Both the position numbers and the translations under genes were made by a program. Below are positions 26,417-35,818 of a DNA stretch of 64,000 nt, piece by piece (within the stretch, counting starts at the first letter, position 1; each line of letters starts with the position of its first letter). The stretch is taken from assembly GCA_965202875.1 (NCBI GenBank), contig OZ241870.1, forward strand, positions 5,270,001 to 5,334,000. The letters are read 5' to 3'. This DNA comes from HK1 sp965202875. GTDB taxonomy: Bacteria > Pseudomonadota > Gammaproteobacteria > HK1. Below the pieces are notes generated by a model, which saw nothing but the letters and a program-made list of their open reading frames with translations, had not been told where the DNA came from and did not search any database.

Positions 26417-27850
26417 ATGAGTCAGCCGGCCGAAGCCAGGATCGAAGCCGTCGGACGGGACCCGGTCGCGATCGCCGATACGCTGGTTCGCCGCGGGCGG
26501 GCGGCCATGGAGGCTTTCGCGGACCCGGACCAGACGCGGGTCGACGAGGCGGTTACCGCGCTCGCGTGGTCGCTCTACAAGCCGGAGCACGCCGGGACGC
26601 TCGCGAGGATGGCGGTCGAGGACACCGGCCTCGGCAACGCTTCGGACAAGATCGTCAAGAACCAGCGCAAGACCTTCGGGACGTTGCGCGACCTTCTGCG
26701 GGTACAGAGCGTCGGGGTCATCGAGGAGCGCCCCGAGCTTGGACTCGTGAAGTACGCGAAGCCGGTCGGAGTGGTGGGCGCGGTGACTCCTTCCACGAAC
26801 CCCGCAGCGACGCCGGTGAACAAGGCGATGATGGCGGTCAAGGGCCGGAACGCGATCGTCATCGCACCCTCGCCGGCCGGGCTCGCCACGACCACGCGCA
26901 CGGTGGCGCTCATGCGCGCGGAGCTTTCGAAGATCGGCGCCCCGGCGGATCTGGTGCAGGTCCTGCCGCCGCCGGTGGACAAGGCGCTCACCAACGTCCT
27001 GATGGCGGCCTGCGACCTGGTGGTGGTCACCGGATCGCAGAACAACGTCCGCAACGCCTACCGTAGCGGTACCCCGGCGATCGGGGTCGGCGCGGGCAAC
27101 GTCCCGGTGATCATCGACTCCAGCGCCGACCTCGACGGGGCGGCGGGGAAGATCCGGGCGTCGAAGTGTTTCGACAACGCCACCTCGTGCTCGTCGGAGA
27201 ACTCCGTGATCATCGTCGAGGACGTGTACGAAGCCGCCCTCGCGGCCCTGGAGCGCGCCGGCGGCTACCTGGCGGACGCAGCGGAGAAGGACGCGATCCG
27301 CGACACCCTCTGGGTGGACGGAAAGCTCAACCGCAAGGTCATCGCCAAGGACGCCGCGGTGTTCGCAGCCGAATGCGGCCTCGACGGCAGGGCGGCCGGA
27401 TCGAAATTCTTCATGGTCGAGGAGAGCGGAGTCGGCCCCGGCTTTCCGTTCTCCAACGAAAAGCTCGCCCTGGTCCTCACCGTGTACCGTGCCGTGACCT
27501 TCGACGAGGCCGTGGACAAGGTCCGCGCGATCATGGGGTTCAAGGGCAAGGGACACTCCGTCGGCATCCACACCGCGGACATGGACCACGCCCGCCGGCT
27601 CGCCGAAGAGCTCGACACGGCGCGCGTCCTCGTCAACATGGCGCATACGTTCGGGAACGGGGGCGGTTTCGACAGCGGGCTCAACTTCACCCTCTCCATG
27701 GGCTGCGGGACGTGGCAGGGCAACAGCATCAGCGAGAACCTCAACTATCGCCACTTCCTCAACGTCACCCATCTGGCGGTGCCGATCCCCGAGGACCGTC
27801 CCTCCGAGGAAATGTTGTTCGGCGCCTATTGGGAGAAATACGGGAAGTAG
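26417..27850 (+). CDS. Acylating aldehyde dehydrogenase (sulfoacetaldehyde dehydrogenase SauS-like)
   Basis: A 477-residue CoA-acylating aldehyde dehydrogenase. The catalytic cysteine lies in DNATSCSSEN (about residue 258). The early segments KPVGVVGAVTPSTNP and GAGNVPVIID are typical of the acetaldehyde/sulfoacetaldehyde dehydrogenase branch, and the C-terminal GGFDSGLNFTLSMGCGTW matches it well. SauS oxidises sulfoacetaldehyde to sulfoacetyl-CoA in sulfonate metabolism; simple acetaldehyde dehydrogenases are close relatives, so the substrate is inferred. The ATG at 26417 follows GAGGAA. The following genes are an ABC importer after a repeat-containing gap, so a shared operon is doubtful. 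Confidence 0.85.
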   Translation: MSQPAEARIEAVGRDPVAIADTLVRRGRAAMEAFADPDQTRVDEAVTALAWSLYKPEHAGTLARMAVEDTGLGNASDKIVKNQRKTFGTLRDLLRVQSVGVIEERPELGLVKYAKPVGVVGAVTPSTNPAATPVNKAMMAVKGRNAIVIAPSPAGLATTTRTVALMRAELSKIGAPADLVQVLPPPVDKALTNVLMAACDLVVVTGSQNNVRNAYRSGTPAIGVGAGNVPVIIDSSADLDGAAGKIRASKCFDNATSCSSENSVIIVEDVYEAALAALERAGGYLADAAEKDAIRDTLWVDGKLNRKVIAKDAAVFAAECGLDGRAAGSKFFMVEESGVGPGFPFSNEKLALVLTVYRAVTFDEAVDKVRAIMGFKGKGHSVGIHTADMDHARRLAEELDTARVLVNMAHTFGNGGGFDSGLNFTLSMGCGTWQGNSISENLNYRHFLNVTHLAVPIPEDRPSEEMLFGAYWEKYGK

Positions 27851-27963
27851 CCTCGACCTTCCGAAGTCTCGGGGATGATGCCCGGAACCATGGCCGGCTC
27901 CCTTGTTCCGACGCCTCCGGGCCATGGCGATGGGCGGCGGAGCCTCCTGGAACACGGATGTCT

Positions 27964-28081
27964 CCCGGGCACGGCGTGTCCCCCCGGGACACGCCGTGCC
28001 CGGGATGCAGGTTCCCGCTTGCGCGGAAATGACCAGGGTAGACGAGCCGCCAGTGTCCTGGAGGGACACGCCGTTCCCGGG
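27964..28081. repeat. Extragenic palindrome cluster
   Basis: A perfect 19-bp inverted repeat (27964-27982 with 27986-28004; arm CCCGGGCACGGCGTGTCCC) with a three-base loop. A third, imperfect copy (GGACACGCCGTTCCCGGG) ends at 28081. Between them TTCCCGCTTGCGCGGAAATGAC is a diverged relative of the 12.5-kb repeat. The cluster fills most of the 300-base gap between the aldehyde dehydrogenase and the binding-protein gene and contains no gene. Confidence 0.75.
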
Positions 28082-28156
28082 AAAGGCGCCGGCCTTCGTC
28101 CTTCGTTGACCGCACCTCCGGCCGGGAACCGGTGCGGGAGATCCGCCGCAGGAGCG

Positions 28157-30106
28157 ATGCCGCTCGCCGACCCGGCCCGACGCGCGGGCAGTGCGATCCG
28201 TCTCGCCGCGGCCGCCACGTTCATCGCCGGGCTCGCCGGCGGGGCCGTGGCCGAAACAGCCGGCACGGCCGCCACGACGTACATCGACTCTCCCTCGCTC
28301 GCTGAAGATGTCGCCGCGGGCCGCCTTCCCCCGGTCGGGGAGCGGCTGCCGGCGCGCCCCCACGTCGTCCCTCTTGCCGGGAGCGGGCTCGCGCCGGGGC
28401 GGCACGGGGGAGAGCTGCGGTTGCTCATGGGCCGGGCCAAGGACGTGCGCCTGATGGTCGTCTACGGCTACGCGCGGCTCGTCGGCTACGATCCGGGCTA
28501 CCGCCTCGTCCCCGACCTCCTGGAGGACGTGGAGGTCGAGGAAGGGCGCATCTTCACCCTGCGGCTCCGCCCCGGCCACCGCTGGTCGGACGGGCATCCC
28601 TTCACCAGCGAGGACTTCCGCTACTACTGGGAGGACGTCGCCACCAACGAATCCCTCGCCCCCTTCGGCCCGCCCCGCACCTATCTCGCCGGGGGCGGCC
28701 CGCCGCGCTTCGAGGTGCTCGACGGCCGCACCGTGCGCTATACGTGGCCGCGGCCCAACCCGTTCTTCCTGCCGGCGCTGGCCGGCGCGCGGCCCGAGCC
28801 GCTGTACGCCCCCGCGCACTACCTCGAGGCCTTCCACGCCCGCTACACCGGCGAAAACGCGCTGGAGAAGCTGGCGCGGAAAGAGGGCAAACGCAACTGG
28901 GCCGCCGTCCACACCAGCCGCTTCCGGCCCTACAAGAACACCAACCCCGACCTCCCGACCCTCCAGCCCTGGGTCAACACCACGGCCCCTCCCTCCCAGC
29001 GCTACGTATTCGTCCGCAACCCCTGGTTCCACCGGGTGGACACGAACGGCCGGCAGCTTCCGTACCTCGATCGAGTGGTCGTGAACGTCGCCGACGGCAA
29101 GCTCATCCCCGCGAAGACCGGGGCGGGGGAGTCGGATCTCCAGGCCCGCCACCTGAGCTTCAACGACTACACGTTCCTGAAGCAGAGCGAGAAACGCAAC
29201 GCGAAGCGGGTGCGGCTGTGGGAGACCACCCGAGGGGCGCACGTCGCGCTCTACCCCAACCTCAACGTCGAGGATCCGGGCTGGCGGGCGCTCCTGCACG
29301 ACGTGCGCTTCCGCCGCGCGCTCTCCCTCGCCATCGATCGCCACGAGATCAACCAGGTGGTCTACTTCGGGCTCGCCACCGAGGGGAACGACACCGTGCA
29401 CGCGAAGGGTCCGCTGTACGAGGAGGCGTACCGCAAGCGCTGGGCGGAGTTCGACCCCGACGCCGCCAACGCGCTTCTCGACGAGATCGGGCTCGTACAG
29501 CGCAACGGCGAAGGCATCCGGCTCATGCCGGACGGCAGGGCGCTGGAGATCATCGTCGAGACCGCGGGCGAGGACACCGAGCAGACCGACGTGCTGGAGC
29601 TCGTCGGCTGGACCTGGAAGGAGGCGGGGATCAAGCTGTTCTCGAAGCCCTTGCAGCGCGAGGTGTTCAGGAACCGCATCGCCTCCGGGCAGACCGTGGT
29701 CTCGGTGTGGAGCGGGCTCGAAAACGGGCTGCCGGTGCCCGACATGAGCCCGCGGGAGCTCGCCCCGACCAGCCAGGACCAGTACCAGTGGCCGCGCTGG
29801 GGACGGTACTACGAGACCGCGGGCGCCTCGGGCGAGGCCCCCGCGCTTGCGCCGGCGCGCGAGCTCGCCACGCTGAGCCGCGGCTGGCTCTCGGCGCCGG
29901 ACACCGCCGCCCGGCGCACGATCTGGAAGCGGATGCTCGAGATCCGCGCCGACAACGTGTTCAGCATCGGCATCGTCTCCGGGGTGCCGCAGCCGGTGGT
30001 GGTGGATGCGCGGCTGCGCAACGTCCCGGAGAAGGGGATCTACAACTGGGACCCCGGCGCCCACTTCGGCATTTACCGTCCCGACACGTTCTGGTTCGAG
30101 GACTGA
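28157..30106 (+). CDS. ABC transporter substrate-binding protein, family 5 (peptide/nickel type)
   Basis: About 649 residues, exported by a signal peptide (hydrophobic run ending GGAVAETAG). The body follows the SBP_bac_5 pattern: DLLEDVEVEEGRIFTLRLRPG, HRWSDGHPFTSEDFRYYWED and FRRALSLAIDRHEINQ. It is longer than DppA or OppA (about 540), as in the family that works with the two downstream permeases. Likely ligands are peptides, opines or sugars; the sequence does not tell. The ATG at 28157 is preceded closely by GGAG; the frame is open to 27875, but that part is repeat sequence. Its 3' end is partly duplicated downstream. Confidence 0.85.
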   Translation: MPLADPARRAGSAIRLAAAATFIAGLAGGAVAETAGTAATTYIDSPSLAEDVAAGRLPPVGERLPARPHVVPLAGSGLAPGRHGGELRLLMGRAKDVRLMVVYGYARLVGYDPGYRLVPDLLEDVEVEEGRIFTLRLRPGHRWSDGHPFTSEDFRYYWEDVATNESLAPFGPPRTYLAGGGPPRFEVLDGRTVRYTWPRPNPFFLPALAGARPEPLYAPAHYLEAFHARYTGENALEKLARKEGKRNWAAVHTSRFRPYKNTNPDLPTLQPWVNTTAPPSQRYVFVRNPWFHRVDTNGRQLPYLDRVVVNVADGKLIPAKTGAGESDLQARHLSFNDYTFLKQSEKRNAKRVRLWETTRGAHVALYPNLNVEDPGWRALLHDVRFRRALSLAIDRHEINQVVYFGLATEGNDTVHAKGPLYEEAYRKRWAEFDPDAANALLDEIGLVQRNGEGIRLMPDGRALEIIVETAGEDTEQTDVLELVGWTWKEAGIKLFSKPLQREVFRNRIASGQTVVSVWSGLENGLPVPDMSPRELAPTSQDQYQWPRWGRYYETAGASGEAPALAPARELATLSRGWLSAPDTAARRTIWKRMLEIRADNVFSIGIVSGVPQPVVVDARLRNVPEKGIYNWDPGAHFGIYRPDTFWFED

Positions 30107-30255
30107 CGGCCGTGCCCGTGCTTCGAACCGCCGTCCCGTGCGCCTTCGCGGCTCCGGTCTCCGGGAGGGCGGTCCGCCACCGGGACCCCGGCGCCCGGTC
30201 CGGCCACGTCCGGTCCGGACGCCGCCGCCCCGGCGCGTTCCGGTTCGAGGACTGA
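30048..30255 (+). repeat. Duplicated 3' end of the binding-protein gene
   Basis: The last about 60 bases of the gene (30048-30106), from GGGACCCCGGCGCCC to GGTTCGAGGACTGA, recur in degraded form at 30182-30255, again beginning GGGACCCCGGCGCCC and ending GGTTCGAGGACTGA. The second copy is non-coding and lies before the permease start. This is a short local duplication, not a known mobile element. Confidence 0.65.
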
Positions 30256-30294
30256 GCCGCCCGGGGATCGAATCGACCGGAGACCGAATCGACC

Positions 30295-31293
30295 ATGCTG
30301 CAATACACCGTCCGGCGCCTCTTCGTGATGATCCCCACCCTGGTGGTCATCAGCGCGCTGGTGTTCACCATCATCCAGCTTCCGGAAGGCGACTACCTCA
30401 CGTCCTACATCGCCGAGCTGGAGGCGACCGGGGAGAAGGTGTCGCAGGAGAAGGTCGAGTTCCTGCGCCGGCAGTACGGCCTGGACCGCCCGGTGGCGGA
30501 GCAGTACGCGGCCTGGGTGCTGGGGATGCTGCAAGGGGATTTCGGCTACTCGTTCGAGCACGATCTCCCGGTCAGCGAGGTGGTGGGGGATCGGCTGTTC
30601 CTGACCTTCCTGCTCTCGTTCTCGACCATCGTGTTCACCTGGGTCGTCTCGTTCCCGATCGGCATCTACTCCGCCACCCACCAGTACGGCTGGGGGGACC
30701 ACGGCCTGACCCTGATCGGCTTCCTCGGGCTGGCGACCCCGAACTTCCTCCTCGCCCTGGTGCTGCTGTACTTCGCGAACGTGGTGTTCGGCACCTCGAT
30801 CGGAGGGTTGATGGACCCCGAGTACATCGACCGGCCGATGAGCTGGGCGAAGTTCCTGTCGGTGCTGGAGCACCTGTGGATCCCGGTGGTGGTCATCGGC
30901 ACCTCCGGGACCGCGGCGATGATCCGGCGCCTGCGCGCCAATCTGCTCGACGAGCTGCAGAAGCAGTACGTGGTCACCGGGCGCGCGAAGGGGCTGCCGC
31001 CGTTCCGGCTGCTGGTGAAGTACCCGTTGCGGATGTCGCTCAACCCCTTCATCGCGGACATCGGCAACCTGCTGCCCCAGATCGTCTCCGGCGCCGCCAT
31101 CGTCTCCGTGGTGCTCTCGCTGCCCACCACCGGCCCGATGCTGGTGCGGGCGCTGCAAAGCCAGGACATGTACCTCGCCGGGTCGTTCCTGATGTTCCTC
31201 GCGGTGCTCACGGTGGTCGGGATGTTCCTGTCCGACCTCGCGCTGGCCGCGCTCGACCCGCGGATCCGGCTCGAAGGAGGGGCGAGGCGATGA
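30295..31293 (+). CDS. ABC transporter permease, DppB/OppB type
   Basis: A 332-residue inner-membrane permease beginning MLQYTVRRLFVMIPTLVVIS, the standard N-terminus of the DppB class. Six membrane helices are apparent. The cytoplasmic EAA loop that docks the ATPase appears as YVVTGRAKGLPPFRLLVKY. It differs from standard DppB by an insertion after the first helix containing the KVEFLRRQYGLDRP region, found in subfamilies paired with long binding proteins. First of two permeases; the ATPase subunits expected next are absent here. Confidence 0.88.
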   Translation: MLQYTVRRLFVMIPTLVVISALVFTIIQLPEGDYLTSYIAELEATGEKVSQEKVEFLRRQYGLDRPVAEQYAAWVLGMLQGDFGYSFEHDLPVSEVVGDRLFLTFLLSFSTIVFTWVVSFPIGIYSATHQYGWGDHGLTLIGFLGLATPNFLLALVLLYFANVVFGTSIGGLMDPEYIDRPMSWAKFLSVLEHLWIPVVVIGTSGTAAMIRRLRANLLDELQKQYVVTGRAKGLPPFRLLVKYPLRMSLNPFIADIGNLLPQIVSGAAIVSVVLSLPTTGPMLVRALQSQDMYLAGSFLMFLAVLTVVGMFLSDLALAALDPRIRLEGGARR

Positions 31294-31480
31294 GCCGTGC
31301 CGGTCGATCCGGGAGGCACTCGGAACACCTGCCGGCGCTCGTGGCCGCCGGAGGGTTCCTGACCGCCTGCACCCGCGGCGTTCGACCCGCGGATCCGGCT
31401 CGAAGGGAGCGTGAGGCGATGATCCATGCCGGCGCGGCGCTTGCAGGCGCGGCGGAGGGAGGCGCAAGGCGATGAGCGGC
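31253..31480 (+). repeat. Serially duplicated gene junction between the two permeases
   Basis: TCGACCCGCGGATCCGGCTC occurs at 31253 (end of the first permease gene) and again at 31382, 129 bases later. Each copy is followed by a GGCGATGA-type sequence, and a third GGCGATGA containing the second permease's start codon is at about 31467-31474. The segment between copies codes for nothing recognisable. Confidence 0.65.
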
Positions 31481-32653
31481 ACGGACGCGGCAGCCGGCGA
31501 TCGCCTCGAGCACTACGTCTCGACGGCCCCCTTCGATCCGCATTCCATCGAGGCTCTGACCCCGGAGCAGGAGCGGTTCTTCCTCGCCTCGCAGTGGCGG
31601 ATGATGTGGTGGCGGTTCAAGCGCCACCACCTCGCGGTGGCCTCCGGGGCGGTGCTCGCGCTGCTGTACCTCTCGGTGCTGGTGAGCGAGGTCATCGCGC
31701 CCTACGACCTGCATTCGCGTGACAGCGACCACATCTACGCCCCGCCGCAGACGGTGCGGCTGTTCCACGAGGGCGAATTCGTCGGCCCCTTCGTCTACGG
31801 CCTGAGCTACCGGCTCGACATGGAGAACCTCAAGCGCGAGTACCGGGAGGACCCCGAGCGGCGCTACCGGCTGCGCTTCCTGTGCTCCGGGGACCGCTAC
31901 CGGTTCTGGGGGCTGTGGGAAGCGTCCTTCCACCTGGTATGCGTGGAGGAAGGGGGCACCCTGTTCCTCCTCGGCACCGACCGGCTCGGGCGCGACGTGC
32001 TCTCCCGCATGGTCCACGGGTCGCGGGTCTCGCTCACCATCGGGCTGGTGGGGATCGCGGTGAGCTTCGCCGTCGGCCTCGTGCTCGGCGGGCTCGCCGG
32101 CTACTACGGCGGGTGGGTGGACAGCCTCGTGCAGCGGCTCATCGAGATCATCCGCTCGTTTCCGGAGCTGCCGCTGTGGATGGCGCTCTCCGCCGCGCTG
32201 CCGGTGACCTGGAGCCCGATCGGGGTGTTCTTCGGCATCACCATCATCCTCGGCCTCATCGACTGGACGGGGCTCGCCCGGGCGGTGCGCTCGAAGCTGC
32301 TCGCGTTGCGGGAGGAGGACTTCACGACCGCCGCGGTGCTGATGGGCGCCCGTCCGGGCCGGGTGATCGCGCGCCACCTCCTCCCGAACTTCATGAGCCA
32401 CCTCATCGCCTCGGCGACGCTGTCGATCCCGGCCATGATCCTCGGTGAGACGGCCTTGAGCTTCCTCGGGCTGGGGCTGCGCCCGCCGGTGACGAGCTGG
32501 GGGGTCCTGCTCACCGAGGCGCAGAACGTCAACGCGGTCGCCCTCTACCCCTGGCTCATGTTCCCGGTGGTCCCGGTGGTGGTCACCGTCCTCGCCTTCA
32601 ACTTCCTCGGCGACGGGTTGCGGGATGCGGCGGATCCTTACAAGGCGGATTGA
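31472..32653 (+). CDS. ABC transporter permease, DppC/OppC type
   Basis: A 393-residue permease. The N-terminal region is the OppC_N type, with a tryptophan-rich WRMMWWRFKRHHLAVAS preceding the first helix and a long periplasmic insertion (residues about 70-160). The conserved LGTDRLGRDVLSRMVHGSR comes next and the EAA loop is VLMGARPGRVIARHLLPN. It pairs with the upstream DppB-type permease. GGAGG precedes the ATG. The next gene is a type I methylase with its own leader, so the transporter's ATPases must be encoded elsewhere. Confidence 0.88.
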   Translation: MSGTDAAAGDRLEHYVSTAPFDPHSIEALTPEQERFFLASQWRMMWWRFKRHHLAVASGAVLALLYLSVLVSEVIAPYDLHSRDSDHIYAPPQTVRLFHEGEFVGPFVYGLSYRLDMENLKREYREDPERRYRLRFLCSGDRYRFWGLWEASFHLVCVEEGGTLFLLGTDRLGRDVLSRMVHGSRVSLTIGLVGIAVSFAVGLVLGGLAGYYGGWVDSLVQRLIEIIRSFPELPLWMALSAALPVTWSPIGVFFGITIILGLIDWTGLARAVRSKLLALREEDFTTAAVLMGARPGRVIARHLLPNFMSHLIASATLSIPAMILGETALSFLGLGLRPPVTSWGVLLTEAQNVNAVALYPWLMFPVVPVVVTVLAFNFLGDGLRDAADPYKAD

Positions 32654-32723
32654 ATCGATCACCGATGCTCCGCAGGGGCGGAAGAGCGGCAATGACCGGA
32701 TGATCACTGGCGTTCCAACATTA

Positions 32724-32739
32724 ATTGAATAAAATCAAT
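32724..32739. promoter_or_regulatory. AT-rich palindrome upstream of hsdM
   Basis: ATTGAATAAAATCAAT (five-base arms, six-base centre) sits in an unusually AT-rich leader about 40 bases before the hsdM start. It may be an operator or part of the promoter of the restriction island. No established site is recognised. Confidence 0.3.
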
Positions 32740-32777
32740 CATCTATTGAAAGGTCTTGCTCGACCGATGCCCGCCCG

Positions 32778-34784
32778 ATGCCCGCCCACGCCTACTTCTC
32801 CAACCTGATCTGGCAGATCGCGGATCTGCTGCGCGGCCCCTACCGCCCGCCGCAGTACGAGCGCGTGATGCTGCCCATGACCGTGCTGCGCCGCTTCGAC
32901 TGCGTGCTCGCGCCCACCAAGGCCAGGGTGCTGGCCGAGTACGAGCGGCGCAAGGGCGGCAGGCTCCGGGGCGAGGCCCTGGACAGCGTCCTCAACCGGG
33001 CCGCCGGCCAGCGCTTCCACAACCGCTCGCCCCTCGACTTCGAGAAGCTCCAGGGCGACCCCGACCATATCGCCCAGCACCTGGTGAGCTACCTCCAGGG
33101 CTTCTCCGCCGACGTGCGCCGCATCTTCGTCGAGTACTTCGAGTTCGAGGCCGAGATCGAGAAGATGCGCGAATCGCACATCCTCTACATGATCGTCTCG
33201 CAGTTCCGCAGCGTCGATCTCCACCCGGACAGGGTGCCGAACGAGCAGATGGGGCTCATCTTCGAGAACCTGATCCGCCGCTTCAACGAGCTTGCCAACG
33301 AGACCGCGGGCGACCACTTCACCCCGCGCGAGGTCATCCGGCTGATGGTGGGCCTGCTGTTCATCGACGACGACGCCCTGCTCGCCACCCCCGGCGTGGT
33401 GCGCACCCTCCTCGACCCCGCCTGCGGCACCGGCGGGATGCTGGCGGAGGCGCAGAGCTACCTGCGCGACCACCACCGGGAGGCCCGGCTCTACGTCTAC
33501 GGCCAGGACTACAACAAGCGCGCCTACGCCACCGCCGCCTCCGACATGCTGATGAAGCAGGTGGACCACAACGGCGGCGGCAGCGGCAGCCGCGGCGACA
33601 ACGTGCGCCTCGGCGACAGCCTCATCGAGGACCGCTTCGCGGGCGACACCTTCGACTACTTCCTCACCAACCCGCCCTTCGGCGTGGACTGGAAGCGGCA
33701 ACAGGGCGAGGTCCGGCGCGAGCACGAGCAGCAGGGCTTCGCGGGCCGCTTCGGAGCCGGGCTGCCGAGGGTGGCCGACGGCTCGCTCCTCTTTCTCCAG
33801 CACATGATCGCCAAGTTCGAGCCGGTGCGCCCGAAGGAGCACAAGCATGGCTCGCGGCTCGCCATCGTGTTCTCCGGCTCCCCGCTGTTCACCGGCGGCG
33901 CGGGCTCGGGCGAGAGCAACATCCGCCGCTGGATCATCGAGAACGACCGGCTCGAAGCGATCGTCGCCCTGCCCGAGCAGATGTTCTACAACACCGGCAT
34001 CGGCACCTACGTCTGGATCGTCACCAACCGCAAGGAGAAGCGCCGCCGGGGGAAGATCCAGCTCCTCGACGCGCGCGAGCTCTGGACCCCCGGCGGCAGC
34101 GCGGAGAGCCGGCGCAGCCTGGGCGACAAGCGCCGGCATCTCTCGGCCGGGCAGATCGACGAGATCGTGCGCCTCTACGGCCGCTTCCGGAACGGCGGGC
34201 GCTCGAAGATCTTCCGCAACGCCGACTTCGGCTACACCCGCGTCACCGTGGAGCGGCCGCTACGGCTCCGCTACCGGATGACCTTCGACGACAAGGCCCG
34301 CTTCCTCGACGCCTGCCCCTTCCTGCTGGACGACGTCCAGGCCATCGACAAGGCCCTCGGCCGCGAGCCGATACGCGACTGGAACGCGGTGTGGGAGCGC
34401 ATCGCGGATCTGCTGCACGAACGCGGCGCGCGCTGGAAGAAGGTGGAGCAGAAGCTGTTCCGCGACGTGTTCACCCACAAGGACCCGGCAGCCGAGCCCG
34501 TTGCCAAGGGCGGACGGGAGCAGGGCTTCGAGCCCGACCCCGGGCTCCGCGACTTCGAGAACGTTCCTCTCACCGATGACGTGGACGACTACTTCGAGCG
34601 CGAGGTCCGCCCCCACGTCCCCGACGCCTGGATGGATCGGAGCAAGGACCGGGTGGGCTACGAGATCAACTTCAACCGGTACTTCTACGAGTACACGCCG
34701 CCGAGATCGCTGGAGGAGATCGATGCGGATTTGAAGGAGGCGGAGGCGGAGATCGTGCGGCTGCTGCGGGAGGTGGTGGGGTGA
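32778..34784 (+). CDS. hsdM: Type I restriction-modification system methylation subunit (N6-adenine methylase)
   Basis: A 668-residue HsdM. An N-terminal helical HsdM_N domain is followed by the SAM-binding motif DPACGTGGM (about residue 213) and the catalytic motif NPPFG (about residue 297). The C-terminal region ends with a coiled-coil-like segment of about 20 residues that contacts HsdS. It methylates adenine at the site chosen by HsdS and forms M2S, or R2M2S2 with HsdR. The next gene starts at an overlapping GTGA (34781-34784). hsdR is about 14 kb further on, after a defence cargo. Two ATGs lie 11 bases apart in different frames; only 32778 is in frame. Confidence 0.92.
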   Translation: MPAHAYFSNLIWQIADLLRGPYRPPQYERVMLPMTVLRRFDCVLAPTKARVLAEYERRKGGRLRGEALDSVLNRAAGQRFHNRSPLDFEKLQGDPDHIAQHLVSYLQGFSADVRRIFVEYFEFEAEIEKMRESHILYMIVSQFRSVDLHPDRVPNEQMGLIFENLIRRFNELANETAGDHFTPREVIRLMVGLLFIDDDALLATPGVVRTLLDPACGTGGMLAEAQSYLRDHHREARLYVYGQDYNKRAYATAASDMLMKQVDHNGGGSGSRGDNVRLGDSLIEDRFAGDTFDYFLTNPPFGVDWKRQQGEVRREHEQQGFAGRFGAGLPRVADGSLLFLQHMIAKFEPVRPKEHKHGSRLAIVFSGSPLFTGGAGSGESNIRRWIIENDRLEAIVALPEQMFYNTGIGTYVWIVTNRKEKRRRGKIQLLDARELWTPGGSAESRRSLGDKRRHLSAGQIDEIVRLYGRFRNGGRSKIFRNADFGYTRVTVERPLRLRYRMTFDDKARFLDACPFLLDDVQAIDKALGREPIRDWNAVWERIADLLHERGARWKKVEQKLFRDVFTHKDPAAEPVAKGGREQGFEPDPGLRDFENVPLTDDVDDYFEREVRPHVPDAWMDRSKDRVGYEINFNRYFYEYTPPRSLEEIDADLKEAEAEIVRLLREVVG

Positions 34785-35818
34785 ACGCCGTCACCGAGCA
34801 GACATGGCCCGCGAGGCGTATGCGTTTTCTTGTGCGCCGCGGACTTTCGGATGAGCAACGACAGGTACTCACTGGCGTAACTCAAGCCACGTTCCTGCCG
34901 ATGGAAAATATCGGAGAACAGGGAGAGCTCGATTGTTCGATCATCCGAGACATCGACGATGTTCGGAATGGCTACACCCGGTTTTTCGATGGTGACGTCG
35001 TGGTAGCCAAGATCACCCCGTGCTTCGAAAACGGCAAGGGTGCCCTGATACGCGGAACCTTGAACGGCATCGGCTTCGGAACTACCGAACTCCACGTGTT
35101 GAGCCCCGGCAGCGAGATCGATGCACGGTACCTGCACTACATCACGGCGAGTGACCGTTTCCGCAGACTTGGCGAAGCCGCCATGTTCGGGGCCGCCGGC
35201 CAAAAGCGCGTTCCCGAAGACTTCGTTCGGGATTACTGCGTTCCAGTTCCTCCTCTTGCGCAGCAACGCGCCATCGCCGATTACCTCGACCGTGAAACGG
35301 TGCGGCTGGACACGCTGTTGGCGGAGAAGGAACGCCTCCTGAAGCTGCTGACCGAGAAGCGCCAAGCGCTCATCACCCGCGCCGTCACCCGTGGCCTCGA
35401 CCCCGACGCATCCATGCGGGACTCCGGCATTCCCTGGCTGGATCGGATTCCGGCGCATTGGGAAATCTGGAAGCTCGGACACACAGCATCAGTCGGAAAC
35501 GGCTCGACTCCGAACCGCAACAAGGCCGCATACTGGACAGAAGGCAGGATTCCCTGGCTCAACAGCGGTGTCGTGAACCAATCCGAAGTCACCGGCGCCG
35601 ATCAGTTCGTGACTGCATACGCAGTGCAGGAATGTCATCTGCCCCTGGTGAAGGCCGGTAGTGTTCTGATTGCCATCACCGGTCAGGGGAAAACACGAGG
35701 TCGAGCAGTCGTTCTCTCGATTGACTCCACCATCAATCAGCATCTCGCATTCATCCAGCCGAAACGTTCCCGCCTGCGGCCATGGTTCTTGAGATGGACA
35801 CTGTTCGCCGCCTCATAG
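34781..35818 (+). CDS. hsdS: HsdS specificity subunit, 5' part, interrupted by an IS4-family element
   Basis: This part encodes the first target-recognition domain, the first conserved helical spacer (VPVPPLAQQRAIADYLDRE through LITRAVTRGL) and most of the second target-recognition domain starting WLDRIPAHWEIWKLG. The coding sequence proper runs to 35813, where the IS begins; the last residue and the TAG stop come from the IS. Start is GTG overlapping the hsdM stop. Joined to the 3' part at 37250, the gene would encode 430 residues, normal for HsdS. Truncated HsdS proteins with one complete recognition domain are known in other systems to form functional dimers with changed specificity; whether that applies here is open. 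Confidence 0.9.
   Translation: MNAVTEQTWPARRMRFLVRRGLSDEQRQVLTGVTQATFLPMENIGEQGELDCSIIRDIDDVRNGYTRFFDGDVVVAKITPCFENGKGALIRGTLNGIGFGTTELHVLSPGSEIDARYLHYITASDRFRRLGEAAMFGAAGQKRVPEDFVRDYCVPVPPLAQQRAIADYLDRETVRLDTLLAEKERLLKLLTEKRQALITRAVTRGLDPDASMRDSGIPWLDRIPAHWEIWKLGHTASVGNGSTPNRNKAAYWTEGRIPWLNSGVVNQSEVTGADQFVTAYAVQECHLPLVKAGSVLIAITGQGKTRGRAVVLSIDSTINQHLAFIQPKRSRLRPWFLRWTLFAAS

Noticed and set aside
26126..30064. A 1312-residue minus-strand frame
   Set aside because: It lies antisense to two clear genes and is composed of His/Arg/Val/Gly-rich shadow sequence.
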